Assembly (NCBI GenBank): GCA_936440205.1
Contig: OW387146.1
Span: 49,776,426-49,840,425 of the forward strand
DNA length: 64,000 bases
Reading direction: 5' to 3'
Origin: Lepidonotus clava
Lineage: Eukaryota > Annelida > Polychaeta > Phyllodocida > Polynoidae
Shown here: piece by piece, positions 1 through 11,634 of the stretch
Numbering within the stretch: the first letter of the stretch is position 1
Layout: each line of letters opens with the position of its first letter
Translations under genes and position numbers: made by a program
The notes under the pieces: generated by a model
Seen by the model: only the letters and a program-made list of their open reading frames with translations
Database searches by the model: none
What the model was told of the DNA's origin: nothing

Positions 1-2236
1 CGCGCTTTTTTCAGGTACTCCCGCTCTATCTAATTAAATAAATTACAAGATTGTTTATAACCTTTCAGCATACCGCAGTCAGTACCGCCTCGGCATCTCT
101 TTTATTGTATTCAAGTTTAAGGTAGTGTGTTTGGTAAATAATGTAAGCTTAACAGTTCTGCAGGTACATCTCTATCTCTTTCTTTAAATGAACACCTTAT
201 GCAACTCAAATCCATTGAAATAGTAACAGGTTGATTGCCAGCAATTCAATAGTTGGGGGGTCATCCCTAGAATTACCTTTGAGGGTTATTCTCCACAAAG
301 GAAGCACTCCCAGTCCGCATTACTATGTACGCTACTGTCCCCTGGGCTGCTGCCAAAGAGGTCCGAGCTGTAATCAAAAATTAAAAGTCAACATCAAGTT
401 GTGGTTCACGTACTTAACAATGGGTGCACATGCTCATTAATGGCTGGAAGAGGATACCAGTTCTTGATGTTTGTGTTTGCTTTTCCATTTGGTGTACGCT
501 ATAAAAGGCGTGCAGCTTGTAAAAGGCGACGGTAAGGTGTGGGTCACACCTACACATTCACAAGTAGAGTGTGAAAGTGGAGGTGTTAGTAACTGCGCCT
601 GTGTTTCCATGCAAAATGTTCAATTTATTATCTGGTTGGTTGAAGACCCCTCATTTCTTTCCTTTCCAATTGGCCTAATGGACCAGTACTACTGAAATTT
701 TTTAGTCAGTATGGCTACAAATCCCATTTATCCATTTATCATACGGTCATCTGAACTTTAATGCTTAAGATCACTTGGGTCAATTGCCCTATACAGTCTT
801 GTGCGTATAATAAGCAAAATAACAAAAACAATCACCTCATGAAGCTTTCAGTGTCCGACGATCTCATCTCAGGGACAGGGCTTCGTCATGCGTAGGAGCA
901 GCTTCATGATGTTTACAAACATGGTGAACTGCCTAGAAGTGCATGGACTTGCTTTATAACTGTTAATTATTGGACACCATAGGGTATTGACTTGAATTAC
1001 TCACCTGGCACTCAAAGTAGAAGTAGAAGCTCTGTTGCTGTTTTCCATTCCGTTTGGTTTGGTCGTTGGAAAGATAGTCAAATGTGTTGCTACTTCTTCT
1101 GCTCAGTCGGGCGCGTTAGTCACATATTATTTAGGTCACGCGTGGGCACCACCTACCTACCTGGGGTATACTGGAAGACGCCACCCAGAAAAGTAGTGCC
1201 CGGTGCCATTGACAATGTCTTGGGAATGTCTTGTTAATTGGTAATTAAGCTTGACAAATAGGATCCCTAATGTATTTTAGGAGGAAATATTTTTGCAACT
1301 ACTTATACCACCTTATATTTAAATGTGCAGTTATTTAGAACAATTCCCTGACCTACGGTCCCTAACCTACGATCGCAGCCCATGGTTCTTTACATTTCCA
1401 AGGCGTTGCGATAGGAGAAAGATTAATGCGCCTATCCGAGCTTAACCATACTCTAATCCAACTCACCTGTTCCACATAGCCTACTTGCGGATTCAGGATT
1501 TTGATAAAGGGGGGGGGGGGCATGTTATTGGAAGAAGTTCCTTAATTGCTTTTAGGCCTAGTTTTACATTGAAAAAAATATATAAAAAAATCCTGAAAAA
1601 GGGTGGGGGGCGCGTTCCCCCCCCCCCTGGATAACCCACTGTAGCCCCCACATCCAGTCGGGGTCCATACAATTTTTTAGTGGTTTTATTGGTTAACGCG
1701 GGGTCAAAAGATAATTCAATAAAAAGTTATGACGATAAATATGTGGCCAAAGCTGATGTCATTGCGTTAATTGATATGGTCTATCTTAACGTAATGGAAG
1801 TAATGGCCAAAAAGCAATGGGTCCCTTGTCTCGCCGTGGGAGTGACCAAACATCTCCTATTGTTTGATCGGACCTCAAGGGTCATGAACTTTTCATATTG
1901 TCTAACCGCCGTTTATCACATGCCTATATATTGTTTCGATAGCCTCTCCACAAAAATGCACGAGTAAGGAACCCAATCGTCCTTTGGGCCTGTGACCGTG
2001 TGAGTGCCGTTCGGGCATATGTGACCTTTTTTTTTTTTTTTTTTTGGCAGAGCATCTCTTTTATTTGTTTGGAGGGCTAGAAGAAGGCGAACAAAAATAA
2101 TAATAAGGGAAGGTACGTCATTATTTATTGTAACGGGCCCATCCGAGAAGGAGGTACTTTTTATTTTTTGTTTTTAAGTCGGCACACTATTGAGTATCTT
2201 GCAATTTTGATTGATTATCGGACCTGCACTGATTTT
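1..2236. other. Non-coding repeat-rich stretch
   Basis: I see no convincing gene. Short open frames exist but lack splice context and family resemblance. About 1490-1640 holds G-run and C-run sequence with an inverted 'gcggattcaggattttg' / 'cctggata' pattern. It resembles the GGGGCGGATCCAGG-ended MITEs seen at 6.6 and 15.5 kb, probably a decayed relative. A 20-base T-run lies near 2026-2045. Confidence 0.5.
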
Positions 2237-2923
2237 TTAGGCCGGGAGAGGAGTGAAGGTCTGAGAGGGGTATGCGGTCACCAGGTTGTGATGCACCCTA
2301 ACCTGACCGACCATAGAAGTTTCAGCCAGCCCCACCACTACAGTGGCAATATAGAGGCAACCGAGACTTCCGTGGCCTATCTCTGTGTCGGATAATTTCT
2401 CGACTTTACATGAGTTCCTTTCATGATCATTTATAATTTTGTCTGGGTAGGTTAGTGTCGCCCTTATAATCGGCGAAACAATATCCTGGTGCAGGAACAC
2501 AGTTAAATCGTAATTTTCTATTTTGTACTGGTCCTGCCTACGCCGAGTGTGGAAACCCCAATCAGGGATTTCGCTGATGGCATTCTTTTGAATAACATGC
2601 CCGACAGCATTTTTTGGTATGTGTATGTAAAGTTCGGCCAAAATTGAGTTGACAGATTCTGCCTCACTGATGAATTGGTTGAGTTTTATCGTTTGGTCTG
2701 AATGACAACCAATTTTGTTGAGGAGGCGGCAATTCCCGAAAAGAATGTTTGGGTGCATGTACCCATCCTGACACACCTCATCATCTCTACAGATCCTTCT
2801 CACCTGGCAATCAGGGTTACCCTCATTATAGAGTTGAACCGTGCGGTCCGATAATCCCTCGGCCTGGCTACCCTGGGGCAACCAAGATGCCGTACCACTC
2901 TGGGTGTGAAGGGCTGGCGTATG
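2237..2923 (-). CDS. Unidentified open exon, ~228 codons
   Basis: This is the longest open frame in the first 4 kb and runs to a stop at 2237. It has no ATG near its 5' limit, so if real it is a 3' exon whose acceptor would lie near 2923. The protein is mixed, with an early Cys-containing segment (residues about 30-65), a polar middle, and a hydrophobic stretch near the C-terminus (GCLYIATVVVGLAE) that could be a weak membrane segment. No family was recognised. The strand opposite holds only short frames. It could be a chance frame, a host gene's last exon, or debris of an element. Confidence 0.3.
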   Translation of the reverse strand, partial: HTPALHTQSGTASWLPQGSQAEGLSDRTVQLYNEGNPDCQVRRICRDDEVCQDGYMHPNILFGNCRLLNKIGCHSDQTIKLNQFISEAESVNSILAELYIHIPKNAVGHVIQKNAISEIPDWGFHTRRRQDQYKIENYDLTVFLHQDIVSPIIRATLTYPDKIINDHERNSCKVEKLSDTEIGHGSLGCLYIATVVVGLAETSMVGQVRVHHNLVTAYPSQTFTPLPA

Positions 2924-3124
2924 CTATGTCGTTCAGTTGTTGCGACAGAATTGGCAATGAACCTCCTGAGGAGTTGCTCAGAATTTAAGTTTAATAAACA
3001 CGAAACTCGTGGTGCATTTGAAACCGTTTGTATTGTGCGTTGGTCCAACGTCATGACAAAAAGTTTCATAAAACTAAAGCCATTAATTCTGTTAAATAAT
3101 TGTATCACTGGATTCACCATCTAA

Positions 3125-4400
3125 GAGATAGTAAATCAACGGGAAATGCCTAATCTTGGTAAAAGAACAGTGTCATGTTGACTCACTCCAAACCAGACCA
3201 AAACATACTTGGAAAGTCCCTCAGCTCATCCGAATATATGGAACCTCTGACCGACTGGCACATTAACAAAATACTAAACAATTAAATTACAAAATAACAC
3301 ATCGACATGGCCTTGCACTCTCCATAAGATAGACCATCACCTAGGACCAAATTTGAATGAACAGGCCGCCGGTTCTGGCCATGGGTCATTTCCGTGGACA
3401 TCCCCCCCTCGCCATCCCCCTTCCACTAGATATCAAACAGGGGGTTGCTAATAGTTCATTATGGTGGCTGACAAATTCATCTCAGATTCCCGGTCCGACA
3501 AAAAATCAACGGCTTTACATACCATCTTTTTAACAATTCAAAATAACAACAAGTTACTGAAGAATGTTATTTTATTTATGAAAATCAAGGGAACATCACA
3601 GGGGCCGCGGCCACTTATCAAAAAAGCAATTAATAAAAGTCACAGGTACTTAAGAGTTACTAATAGCACCATGCATATTTTATAATCCCCCCCCATTTAA
3701 ATAGGAATTACATGTACAGTTTACTTGTCGAGATACATTCCTGCTGGTTATCCTTGTCGGATTGGTAGACAAACTACCCTGGTCCCTTCCGGACAGATAC
3801 TCCTTCTACGTCACACCAAAATCTGTGTGCTTACCTTTGTTATATCTCATCGTTTGCGATATGAGGAAACCCCCTTTGTTAAAGAACCCGGCCCGAATCT
3901 AAGAAATTAATTTTCCATGAAATAACATGGGGTAATATAAATAAATACCTTTTTTTCCCCCAAGGAATGCCAAGCTAGCCAAATTTCCCACAATATTGGA
4001 GGTAGGTATACTGTCAAAACAACACAATATGTACAGAGATGGACGGTCTCTTAAACTTCTTATGCTACACATGCAATAATCTTAACACAATCAAGTCGTT
4101 TGTAGTCACGGTTTGCCACACACTAAAAGCTACAGTCAAACTAAATGGTCCTATGACCAAAAGCATTTACACGCATCTTTAAAAGAATATCGCGGTACAA
4201 CCTGTACAATACCTACACACATGCTTAGTGTGGTTCCTTACTTTTTACAACCACCCAAAAGGCTATATCTTTACAAAAATCCTAATACTGTAAAATACCC
4301 TGTAACACATTATATAAGGACGTCCACGGTGGTACAACCTTAAGCAATCTAAGCAATTTATGGTAACACGTAGCTTGTCATAAATACCACACTAACACTT
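3125..4400. other. Intergenic, nothing recognised
   Basis: AT-rich sequence with short frames on both strands (3461-3685, 3725-3910, 4113-4343). None has family resemblance, a promoter or splice signals. No paired repeats were noticed. Confidence 0.45.
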
Positions 4401-4403
4401 TTG

Positions 4404-6063
4404 TCACAGATAGTCAATTTCCCCCCTTACGAGAAATCCGTCAGCGTCAATCCCTAGAAAATATCCAGAGGGAGACGATTCGGGGAAGTCCTTTTCTCCG
4501 GCTACTAGAGCTGCCGGCGCCTGCCCAGTCTGCAGAGCTTCACCCGTCAGGTTGGCAAAGTGCCGCTTTAGCCTCTCCTTGACATCATCATTTCCAATGT
4601 CCTGAAGTTTCATCAGGAGAAGGCGCGCTCACTGGGTGTCCACATCATCCTCGAGCTCATTTTCTTGGGAATGGAGGGGGTCAGAAAAGGAGACATGTTT
4701 CTGTACACTGGTCGCTGTCCCACATCCTGAAGAAGTGTGCCGGCTGGTTGACGGGCAACATTGTTGTTGCATCTCCCCCGGCAAACCATGGTTGTTGGCC
4801 TCGACGATTAGCACTCCTTCCTGTAATGCAAACAACCATGCAAATAAGCTGATGTGACAGACAATTTATATGTGACCCGATCTGACATACTGAGACGGAA
4901 GTCGCAAGAAGTCGCATGTCGCACGTTACACCTCGTTTGAAAGCTAATTAGCTAAGGAATGCTATGGAAGGGTTGTGCGACTTGCGACTCATTGCCGACT
5001 TGCGACTCATTTTGTCAGATCGGGTCACATATTGGTTCGGTATTGGTTACATGTTAGTTTAGTCAAATATTGTAGTTGTGAAACCATTGCCTTTATACGC
5101 CCAATCACCGTCCAGACTTTAAAATTACTATTCACATACAAAATCGACAGGTCTGGTGATCGGTCTGGTTAGAGTTTAATAAATACTTTTATGCATGGTA
5201 CAAGCTAAGGTTGCCCTTTTTAATTTGTTCATCTATTACATTGCTCACCTTTTCTATATACTCGTAGGATGAGGTAGTCGAAAGTCCACTAAGGGCGGGG
5301 CCAAGGAACCCCAAGCATGCCGCTACATCGACATGACGCGCTGTCACTGGCTTAACCAACACTCCCAACTTCTCATTGGCCCTGTACCGGACATAAAAGT
5401 CCCTCAATGTGTCCAGGTGTCTCCTGACTTCGTCGACTGAAAATTTAAAAGAAAAACACTAATTTAATATTCATGTCCTGTTACATTTCAGTGTCGGATC
5501 CAGAGGACGGGGGCGGGTTGGCGCGTGCCCATGCCTTCCCCCCATTTCTAAAGTCTTGATCTGCCAGTGGGTTTCGCACATGCACAATCCGTTATTAGTA
5601 TGTTATCCTCATTTGGTCGCATATATATATACTTGGTCCGGCCCACCGGGACGCCTCACACATTTACCACGAGTTTTTACAATGTTCGGATTCATATTAT
5701 TGAGTTGTTTCATGTGTGCTTACCCAAAACTCACAGCAACACAACCGTATGTTTGCTTTAAGACTATGACTCGAGTGTGAGTTATAATGGCAGAGTTTAC
5801 TTACCCGGCGCCCCAACTTCCTCTCCTATCTTGTTATACACTTCCCAGTTCTTGCGTGCATTTGTTGTTCTCGTCTCATAAACTCGAGTGCAATCTGAAC
5901 CTGTCGATGAGCAGGTCCTCTTGGTAAATTGTCCAAGTGTAAGAGCGACCGGATAAAGAGGACTTCTTGCATGCCATGTTGTTTGTTTATGAGTGGGTCG
6001 AGTTAGGTGGTCACGTGATCCATCCAGCCTCCTGGAAACAACCTCCGCTGCAGAGAGTTCCAT
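4404..6063 (-). CDS. MADF/Myb-SANT-like DNA-binding protein, three exons
   Basis: Three minus-strand exons join in phase: 6063-5805 (ATG at 6063, GTAAGT donor), 5436-5249 (TTTTCAG acceptor, GTGAGC donor) and 4820 onward (TTACAG acceptor). Exons 1 and 2 make one helical domain: KNWEVYNKIGEEVG, then VDEVRRHLDTLRDFYVRYR. This is the spacing of MADF or Myb/SANT-like domains in transcription factors and Harbinger-type partner proteins. Exon 3 is Ser/Thr/Gln-rich and reaches a TGA at 4631-4629 (about 213 residues). The frame stays open for another 71 codons to 4404, including a BESS-like helical segment (VKERLKRHFANLTGEAL). The TGA overlaps a donor-like CA/GTGAGC, so it may be an alternative 3' end or a decayed copy. 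A MITE sits in intron 2. Host gene or transposon partner cannot be told apart here. Confidence 0.5.
4870..5030. mobile_element. MITE, 17-bp perfect terminal inverted repeats
   Basis: ATGTGACCCGATCTGAC at 4870-4886 is the exact inverse of 5014-5030. The 161-bp body repeats 'gcgacttgcgactca'-like units and has no coding capacity. TA/TAT-rich flanks fit a short target-site duplication. It lies in intron 2 of the MADF-like gene. The superfamily is not certain. Confidence 0.75.
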
Positions 6064-6608
6064 AAGAAACTTAAATTATGACGTCAGCCCCCACCCTCCC
6101 TCCTCTCCCACCACCCACCAACTACGCTGCCCAGCGGTCAGCTTTAACACGCACCTGTTACGGAGCCGAGTCCGAAGTAGGTCAACCCGAGGTGACGGGC
6201 CCAGGCTTGACCCACACTTGACTCACACCAGCAACAAAAGCAGCATTTTTTTTTGTCATTCTTATACTGTAAAAAAACAAAATAGTTGACCTAAAAATGC
6301 ATGTAAAACCATAAAAAGAACTTGAATATGTTGGGGCATTAGTTTATTTGTAAATACTGTTGTCCAACCAAAGCCTGTATCCAAACCAACACTATATCGA
6401 CCACCAAATTGAAAACATTTTGAACGATTAAGAAGTTAATTTTTTAAATAGAGAATTAATTATAATTCCCTATTTGGAAGCACCAAAGCAGGTTCTTCCA
6501 AAGAGTCGACAGAAATTAATGTGACATGCCGTGGACAGCTTCTAATAGAACAGGTCTTATTTTCATGTTTAAATTACAGAATTTAGTTTGACGGAGGGTG
6601 GGGGGGCA
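6064..6608. other. Intergenic, 5' flank of MADF-like gene
   Basis: Holds the presumed minus-strand promoter region (about 6064-6240, GC-rich) followed by AT-rich sequence. No clear TATA box, gene or repeat pair was identified. Confidence 0.4.
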
Positions 6609-6765
6609 CAGGCGCAGATTTAGGGGGGGCGTGCCAGGCGTGCGCTCCCCCTTTTTTGCCCCAAATTTATATTTTTTTAAAGTAAAACTCCTGCCCCAAA
6701 GGGGTCCAGGTGAAAATTTTCCAATAGCAGGCCCCCCCTTTTTCAAAATCCTGGATCCGCCCCTG
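6609..6765. mobile_element. MITE with CAGGSGCRGATYYAGG termini
   Basis: Starts CAGGCGCAGATTTAGG and ends CCTGGATCCGCCCCTG, an imperfect inverted pair of about 16 bp around a G-run/C-run core. A second copy with the same termini lies at 15481-15619 and a partial copy at 15925-16043. The termini resemble hAT-type MITEs common in marine invertebrates (family assignment is inference). Confidence 0.6.
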
Positions 6766-6769
6766 CTTT

Positions 6770-7056
6770 ATAACTTATAAAATGGAAATGAAAAAGGGAG
6801 GCGAGTGTCATGGTGACACTGGGGAATTGGACAATCGTGTGCTAGGAACCTGCCTAGCCAAATTTCGTGGGGTTCGAACAAACTGAAGTTGCTCCATTTA
6901 GTACATACGCTATGCATAGCCCAGTGTCTCGGCTCACCGATAAGAACCTCAAGTACAAGGGCTGATGCAATGTCACAGCATACTACTTATGTTGCGAACC
7001 TAATAAGAATAGACGAGGCTGAAGCAAAGAGGGAGTATAGTGTACACGGATCTATA
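6770..7056 (+). repeat. SINE-like dispersed repeat, copy a
   Basis: Aligns by eye along its length with 14266-14582: shared 'cgagtgt..ggtgacactgggg', 'cgtgtgctagg', 'cctagcc', 'cagtgtc.cggctc' and 'ctaataagaatagacgaggctgaagc'. An A-box-like TGGTGACACTGGGG is followed about 65 bp later by a B-box-like GGTTCGAAC, which suggests a tRNA-derived SINE head in + orientation. Confidence 0.6.
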
Positions 7057-7094
7057 CTTCAGCGACACCTGGTTTGTTTGATTAAATCATAAAT

Positions 7095-7165
7095 GATAAG
7101 TGAAAACGAAAAATGTGTGGGCACCACTGGGATTTGAACCCGGGCCAGCGACCATGCAAGTAGCA
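7095..7165 (-). repeat. tRNA-like 3' half (SINE or tRNA pseudogene)
   Basis: Read on the minus strand: GGGTTCAAATCCC (T-arm/B-box consensus), an acceptor-like GGTGCCCACACA and then TTTTT. No matching 5' acceptor half was seen, so this is a fragment or SINE tail, not a working tRNA. Confidence 0.5.
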
Positions 7166-8754
7166 ACCAGTGTGAACGTTGATTAACCTTTTGGTTAAAT
7201 ATATAAAATGGGTCTAGTGAGTCCCCCATCAGAATTTTCTAATTTTCCAGAAACCAGCAGGTCACAATCACGGCGCACCGTGGGACCATTATCACCCTGG
7301 TCCCTCGCGGGGCCCAGGGTCCAGCTGTGTATGTATACCATCTTTATACTATTTTAGAACATTTAAAGGATACATGTAATTCGCACCTTTTGGCACTCAC
7401 CCAATCTTAAGCTGTAAGCCAGACACTAATTAAGGGGAATCTAGGTAGAATTGTGCAAACCATGTTAGAAAATGTAAGTTTTTACGTTCCGAGTTATATT
7501 TCTCCAAGTTACTTGTTTTCATGTTATAAGTCGGTATTAGCTTCACCTCTACTTTGCTTCACAGCCCAGTCCCACTGGCCCCCGGCGTGACAGTTGTCAT
7601 AGTCAACTATGGGGCCGCCGGGGTGCTTCCTCCAGTACAGGTTAACCAGATAACCAGTACATCCGCCAACCAACCCAACCCCCGATCCCAGTAGGAAGTT
7701 GCTTTTTTTTTCGTGATCTTGTAATTAGGTGCTACAATAATGTGATTCTGTTTTTTTTCAACTGTGATAAAAAATGTGATTTTTTAAGAATTCAGTATAA
7801 TCATGTTGTTTTAATGAGGTACATATACTGTGAATTTTGTTTTAATTTCCTAATATGGCTGTGATACAAGATTGATTTCTGTGATATTTTTTTATGTTCC
7901 TGACCCGAACTGATGATTCTTATTTAATCATACTAAATCTTGTCTTGTGATTAATCATTTATTTTATATACAAATCAATGTGTTAATAATGTTAGATATG
8001 TTTTCCTTTTTCTATAATCTCACTTGTGATCTTATAAATATAAAATTACAGGTGTCACCAGCGAATGAAATAAAGTATACTGTTCAAATTCAAGTCTGGA
8101 TCAAGATTGATCATTCAGATAACTTGAACTCCCTCTGGTATACACAATGTAGAATAACTACATTTGGCATGCATATCTATAGCATCTTCCAATTATTAAT
8201 TGTTTCTAATCCTGTTTGCCAGAGCTGTGTGTGTGGAAGGACAGTCATTTTGCCAAGATTTTAATTAGAAATAAATTTGTTACAACTCTTGTATTTCAAT
8301 CACCCACAGCTGTCGCCCACAAACTGGTTGGACAGAAGTTTCTGTATGTCATTGTGTAACTCCCCTTCTAATTCGGAGCGTCTTTCAAACCCAACACTGG
8401 CCCAAAATCAGGGACTTCAATTCAATGCCAGGGAAAGGAACTGAACTTTTTTCCTTGCATTGCATTTGGCACTAACTAATGTAGAAATAAGCATAACACA
8501 AACCTTGGTGTGTCATTGCCCTGCTTCTCTTGAAGTACAGGGCTATTGATCCATGCCTAGGTATAGTTAAGACATGTACTAAAGCATGCCCAAGAGACTG
8601 TACTTATCTGAAAATCGTATCGCAAGGTCATAACACAGAAAACAGACAGTCAATTACTGTGAAATAAACGCTGAACAATTTCTGAGGTAGCCCCTTATAT
8701 GCTAAAGGTAAAATTATGTACCTTTCGGTAACATAACATCTCTATAATATAACA
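7166..8754. other. Intergenic, AT-rich, no gene recognised
   Basis: The only sizeable frame (7947-8264) is AT-rich and has no family signature. 'cccactggcccccggcgtg' and other short GC islands near 7570-7690 are isolated. No repeat pair was noticed. Confidence 0.4.
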
Positions 8755-8995
8755 TTAAAGATGTGAATAAAACACCCTAACCATTACTCTCACCTGGCAG
8801 GTATGGCGTGGTACCTCAGATAAATGGTCACCACTGGAGGGGGGGGGTTGGGCTGTACGAAGCGCTTCACTTTGTGCACTTAGGGCGCGTGGGTGCGTTA
8901 ATAAGGGAGGTGGTCGGAGCGGTTCACTTTGAGTTTGTTCAGTTCGATGTGTTGAGCATCTCATGCCAGTTCCACTCCAAGTCCGCATTCGCAGT
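8755..8995 (-). pseudogene. Possible third, decayed copy of the small membrane-protein gene start
   Basis: Near 8960 the minus strand can encode an EMLNTS-type start resembling the N-termini of the small membrane protein at 21089 (MDIERLLNAS) and its remnant at 47879 (MDALLNTS). It sits divergent to a TATA box and an acidic-repeat exon, as in the two clearer modules. It looks broken. The similarity is short, so this rests mainly on position. Confidence 0.2.
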
Positions 8996-9157
8996 CGTAT
9001 CCTACCATCACCCGCACTCTTTCTTGTTTCTGCCGCTCAAAGGCCGACAAAAGGGAGCGTGAACAGTCGGGGTATCAGAGGGTTTTGGGCTGTGCAGGAG
9101 TGTGAGGGGCTTCTTAGTCAGCAGCCTGGGGTTAAACGACTTCCCTGCCCCAGACCT

Positions 9158-9165
9158 TTATAAGG
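9158..9165 (+). promoter_or_regulatory. TATA box (TTTATAAG)
   Basis: TTTATAAG about 100 bp upstream of the first ATG (9261) and 270 bp upstream of the acidic-repeat frame. The spacing class is like the other TATA boxes in this window. Confidence 0.45.
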
Positions 9166-9429
9166 TGCTGAAAAAAATAGACATCGCCATTATATCCTGG
9201 TCGTGTGACTGCAGAACACGTCGCCTGTCCTCCTATTCTCCTCCGTTCAAGATATTTACCATGGCCATCCACAGCTGCACGGCGGTCAATTTAGGCCATC
9301 CCCCTGCCTGTGTGGTTTGCAATTTTATTGTGCGACCCCGCCATCAAGCCTTGATGGGCCAGCACCTGCAGTGAACCTTGTGGCGCCATCCCCACTGTCA
9401 GTCTCTCGCCTCCTTGTATACAGACTCTG

Positions 9430-9924
9430 TTGAGGTTGGCTGCGAGTTTGACTGTCAATGCCCAATGTGCACCCTGCCCCCACGCTCAACCTCCACGTAC
9501 TCCAAGAGATCCATGGCCAGGCTGGAGAGCATGCCCAGCTGATGACGTTTTTCTGGACGTCTTCCCAGACAAGGAATTCCTGACTAGTTTCAGGCAGGAG
9601 AGGATGCCCAGCTGCACGACTTTCGACTTCTCTGACATTATGAGCAAAACCAGAGAACTGATGTCTGATGACGATTTTCAGGACGTCTTCCCAGGCAGCT
9701 GGAGGGGATTACTGACAAGTTCCAGGCGGGAGAGCATGCCCAGCTGCACGACTTGCGACTTCTCTGACATTATCAATGAGGCCGGAGATCTGATGGGCGA
9801 TGACGTTTTCCAGGACGTCATGGCAGACAAGGAATTCCTGGCAAGTTTGTCAGTGGGTGATTGGACTGCGGCCTCCACCAACAGCGACAATCCTGCCGTT
9901 TCCATCAACTTCCTAATCACCTAG
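9430..9924 (+). CDS. Acidic-repeat protein exon, possible relative of the intron-rich module gene
   Basis: The frame contains about three copies of a 42-44-residue unit: DDVFLDVFPDKEF near 9541, DDDFQDVFPG near 9667 and DDVFQDVMADKEFLASLS near 9799, with intervening MPSCTTxDFSDI. The DNA repeats have a period of about 126-132 bp. NVFQDLSADQ in exon 1 of the gene at 21789 is similar, so this could be exon 1 of a third, degraded copy of that module. No continuation into further exons was found. A stop is reached at 9924. The start is unclear: an ATG at 9261 opens a different short frame. Confidence 0.35.
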   Translation: MRLAASLTVNAQCAPCPHAQPPRTPRDPWPGWRACPADDVFLDVFPDKEFLTSFRQERMPSCTTFDFSDIMSKTRELMSDDDFQDVFPGSWRGLLTSSRRESMPSCTTCDFSDIINEAGDLMGDDVFQDVMADKEFLASLSVGDWTAASTNSDNPAVSINFLIT

Positions 9925-9984
9925 GCTTCCCTTCAACAAAAATAACAATTACTTTATGTAAACTTACCGTTGTTTCTTCGGTTT

Positions 9985-10300
9985 ACTTGTGTCACCCTCC
10001 GACCCTGAAGCTACACGTGTGAAGAATAACCTATAGCTAGTGTGTAAAAGTGCGAGTGCAAACCCAAAACCTATATATATATATATATATATTCTGTCTA
10101 AGTTACTCATGTCACCCTCCGATCCCGAAACTATACGTCTGAAGAGTAACCTAGTGTGTGAAAGTGTGAGTGCAAGCCTGACACCTGTGAATATATTTAT
10201 CTGTCTAAGTTAATTCTAATAAAGTTTGAGCCTGGCATCTGTTTATATATTTATATGTCTATGTTAATTGTAATAAACTTTGAGTTTCCTACAAGTGTTT
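9985..10300 (+). repeat. Tandem repeat, ~105-120 bp unit, 2 full and 1-2 partial copies
   Basis: 'tgtcaccctccga.cc.gaa.cta.acgt.tgaag' begins near 9991 and again near 10110, each followed by 'agtgtgt.aaagtg.gagtgca'. Two further partial units from about 10205 share 'gttaatt.taataaa.tttgag.ct'. An (AT)n run at about 10071-10091 sits inside unit 1. AATAAA occurs in the partial units and could serve as a poly(A) signal for the frame ending at 9924. Confidence 0.65.
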
Positions 10301-10937
10301 GTTTGTGCGTCTGTTCCAAGTACTCAGGCATCATACTGTTCCTTAATTTCAAAGCAATTTCATTTATATTCCTTTATTTTACCGTAAATTTGCAAAATTA
10401 ATTTATTTCCCTTTATTTTCCTGAAAAATCCCTTTAGATTACTATATATTATTTCTAGAGGGTATATTTTGCCTCATATAATATCCAAACTCACTAAAGA
10501 GTTTCTCAATTTTCCTTTTTTTTTTTCTTTTGTCACCGCGAAAAAACCCTAATTCTTATATATTTATAAGTTTGCTCTGCCACGTTGTTTTATAATTAGT
10601 TTATTGGCACTTGGAATACATTTCCTAATTGTTCAATGTAGGTTATAAGATCTACATATGACATGTGGTTTTGCATGCATGTTGCCGACAAATACCTTTT
10701 CAGTGGAGTGCACCGCATGAGAAGACTACAATATGAATAGTCTATTTCATTACTAACATTGGAGCACCATTCAGCACCGTTTTGGAAACACATTAAGACA
10801 CATTGGGTGAAATAAAACTTCTTCTGAGATGGTTAGATCGGTGGCGCGGCAGTTGGTAAACCCCTGCCAAGTGCTGGTCTACCCTTGCTATTACTACAAG
10901 CACACGTGCGTGACGGCCAGTTTTATATTTGGATGTT

Positions 10938-11449
10938 TAAAGGCCCGGTCACATATAGAGACTGACCTCAACTCAACAGTAGGGTCTCTGATAGTTTTGA
11001 TATGTGACATAGGGTTAAAACTGGAGTTTTAGGTTTTCTCAAGACTGATCAGTCTGGTCTCTAGTCTTGAGATGTTGAAGATTTAAAACTGGGTAGTCTT
11101 GAGTCTTTAGCAGTCTTAAGACCCAGTCTCAATATGTGACCGGCCTTAAGACTGGATAGTCTCCAGTCTCAATCAGTTTTAAGGCCCAGTCTCAATATGT
11201 GACATAGCTTAAGACTCAACTCAACTGTCCTGAGTTCATTATCCAATCAGATTAAAGCAAATAGACACACCTCTTTTGCCTGTATGTCATTGTGTTTATA
11301 GGTAGGAGCAAGAAGGCTTAAGGCTATCCAGTTTCTATATGTGACCACTGGTTAGTTTTTAATTAAGACTGGTTAGTTTGCAACTATCCAGTCTCAAATC
11401 CTTAAGACTGTCTAGTTGAGTTCAGTCTCTGTATGTGACCAGGCCTTTA
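10938..11449. mobile_element. MITE, ~510 bp, with long inverted termini
   Basis: Left end AAAGGCCCGGTCACATATAG and right end (inverse) AAAGGCCTGGTCACATACAG continue into a shared inverted 'AGACTGAxxTCAACT' block, so the termini extend over about 32 bp. Inside are several copies of 'aagactgg.tagtct' and 'cagtctcaatatgtgac' in both orientations. There is no coding capacity. The flanks (TTTA / TTAG) allow a TTA or TA duplication. Confidence 0.7.
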
Positions 11450-11450
11450 G

Positions 11451-11558
11451 TGGTATATATAGCACGAGTCAGTGGGTATACGCGATATATAGTTGAGGCG
11501 CAGCCGAGTCTATGTATCAAGTATAGTCACTGACGAGGGCTATATCTGACATATACCA
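11451..11558. repeat. Fold-back repeat
   Basis: 'tggtatatatagcacgagtc' on the left pairs imperfectly with 'gacgagggctatatctgaca' and 'tatacca' on the right. It abuts the end of the preceding MITE, so it may be the site that element hit, or a separate small fold-back element. Confidence 0.5.
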
Positions 11559-11634
11559 CGGGTTTAATTGTTGTTTGTCTGGGTTGGTGGGGGTGGGGTG
11601 GGGTGGGGTGGGTTGGGGGTGATCACCAGAGTGT

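Noticed and set aside
7095-7165. Functional tRNA gene
   Set aside because: Only the T-arm and acceptor-like 3' half is present, with no matching 5' half or anticodon arm.
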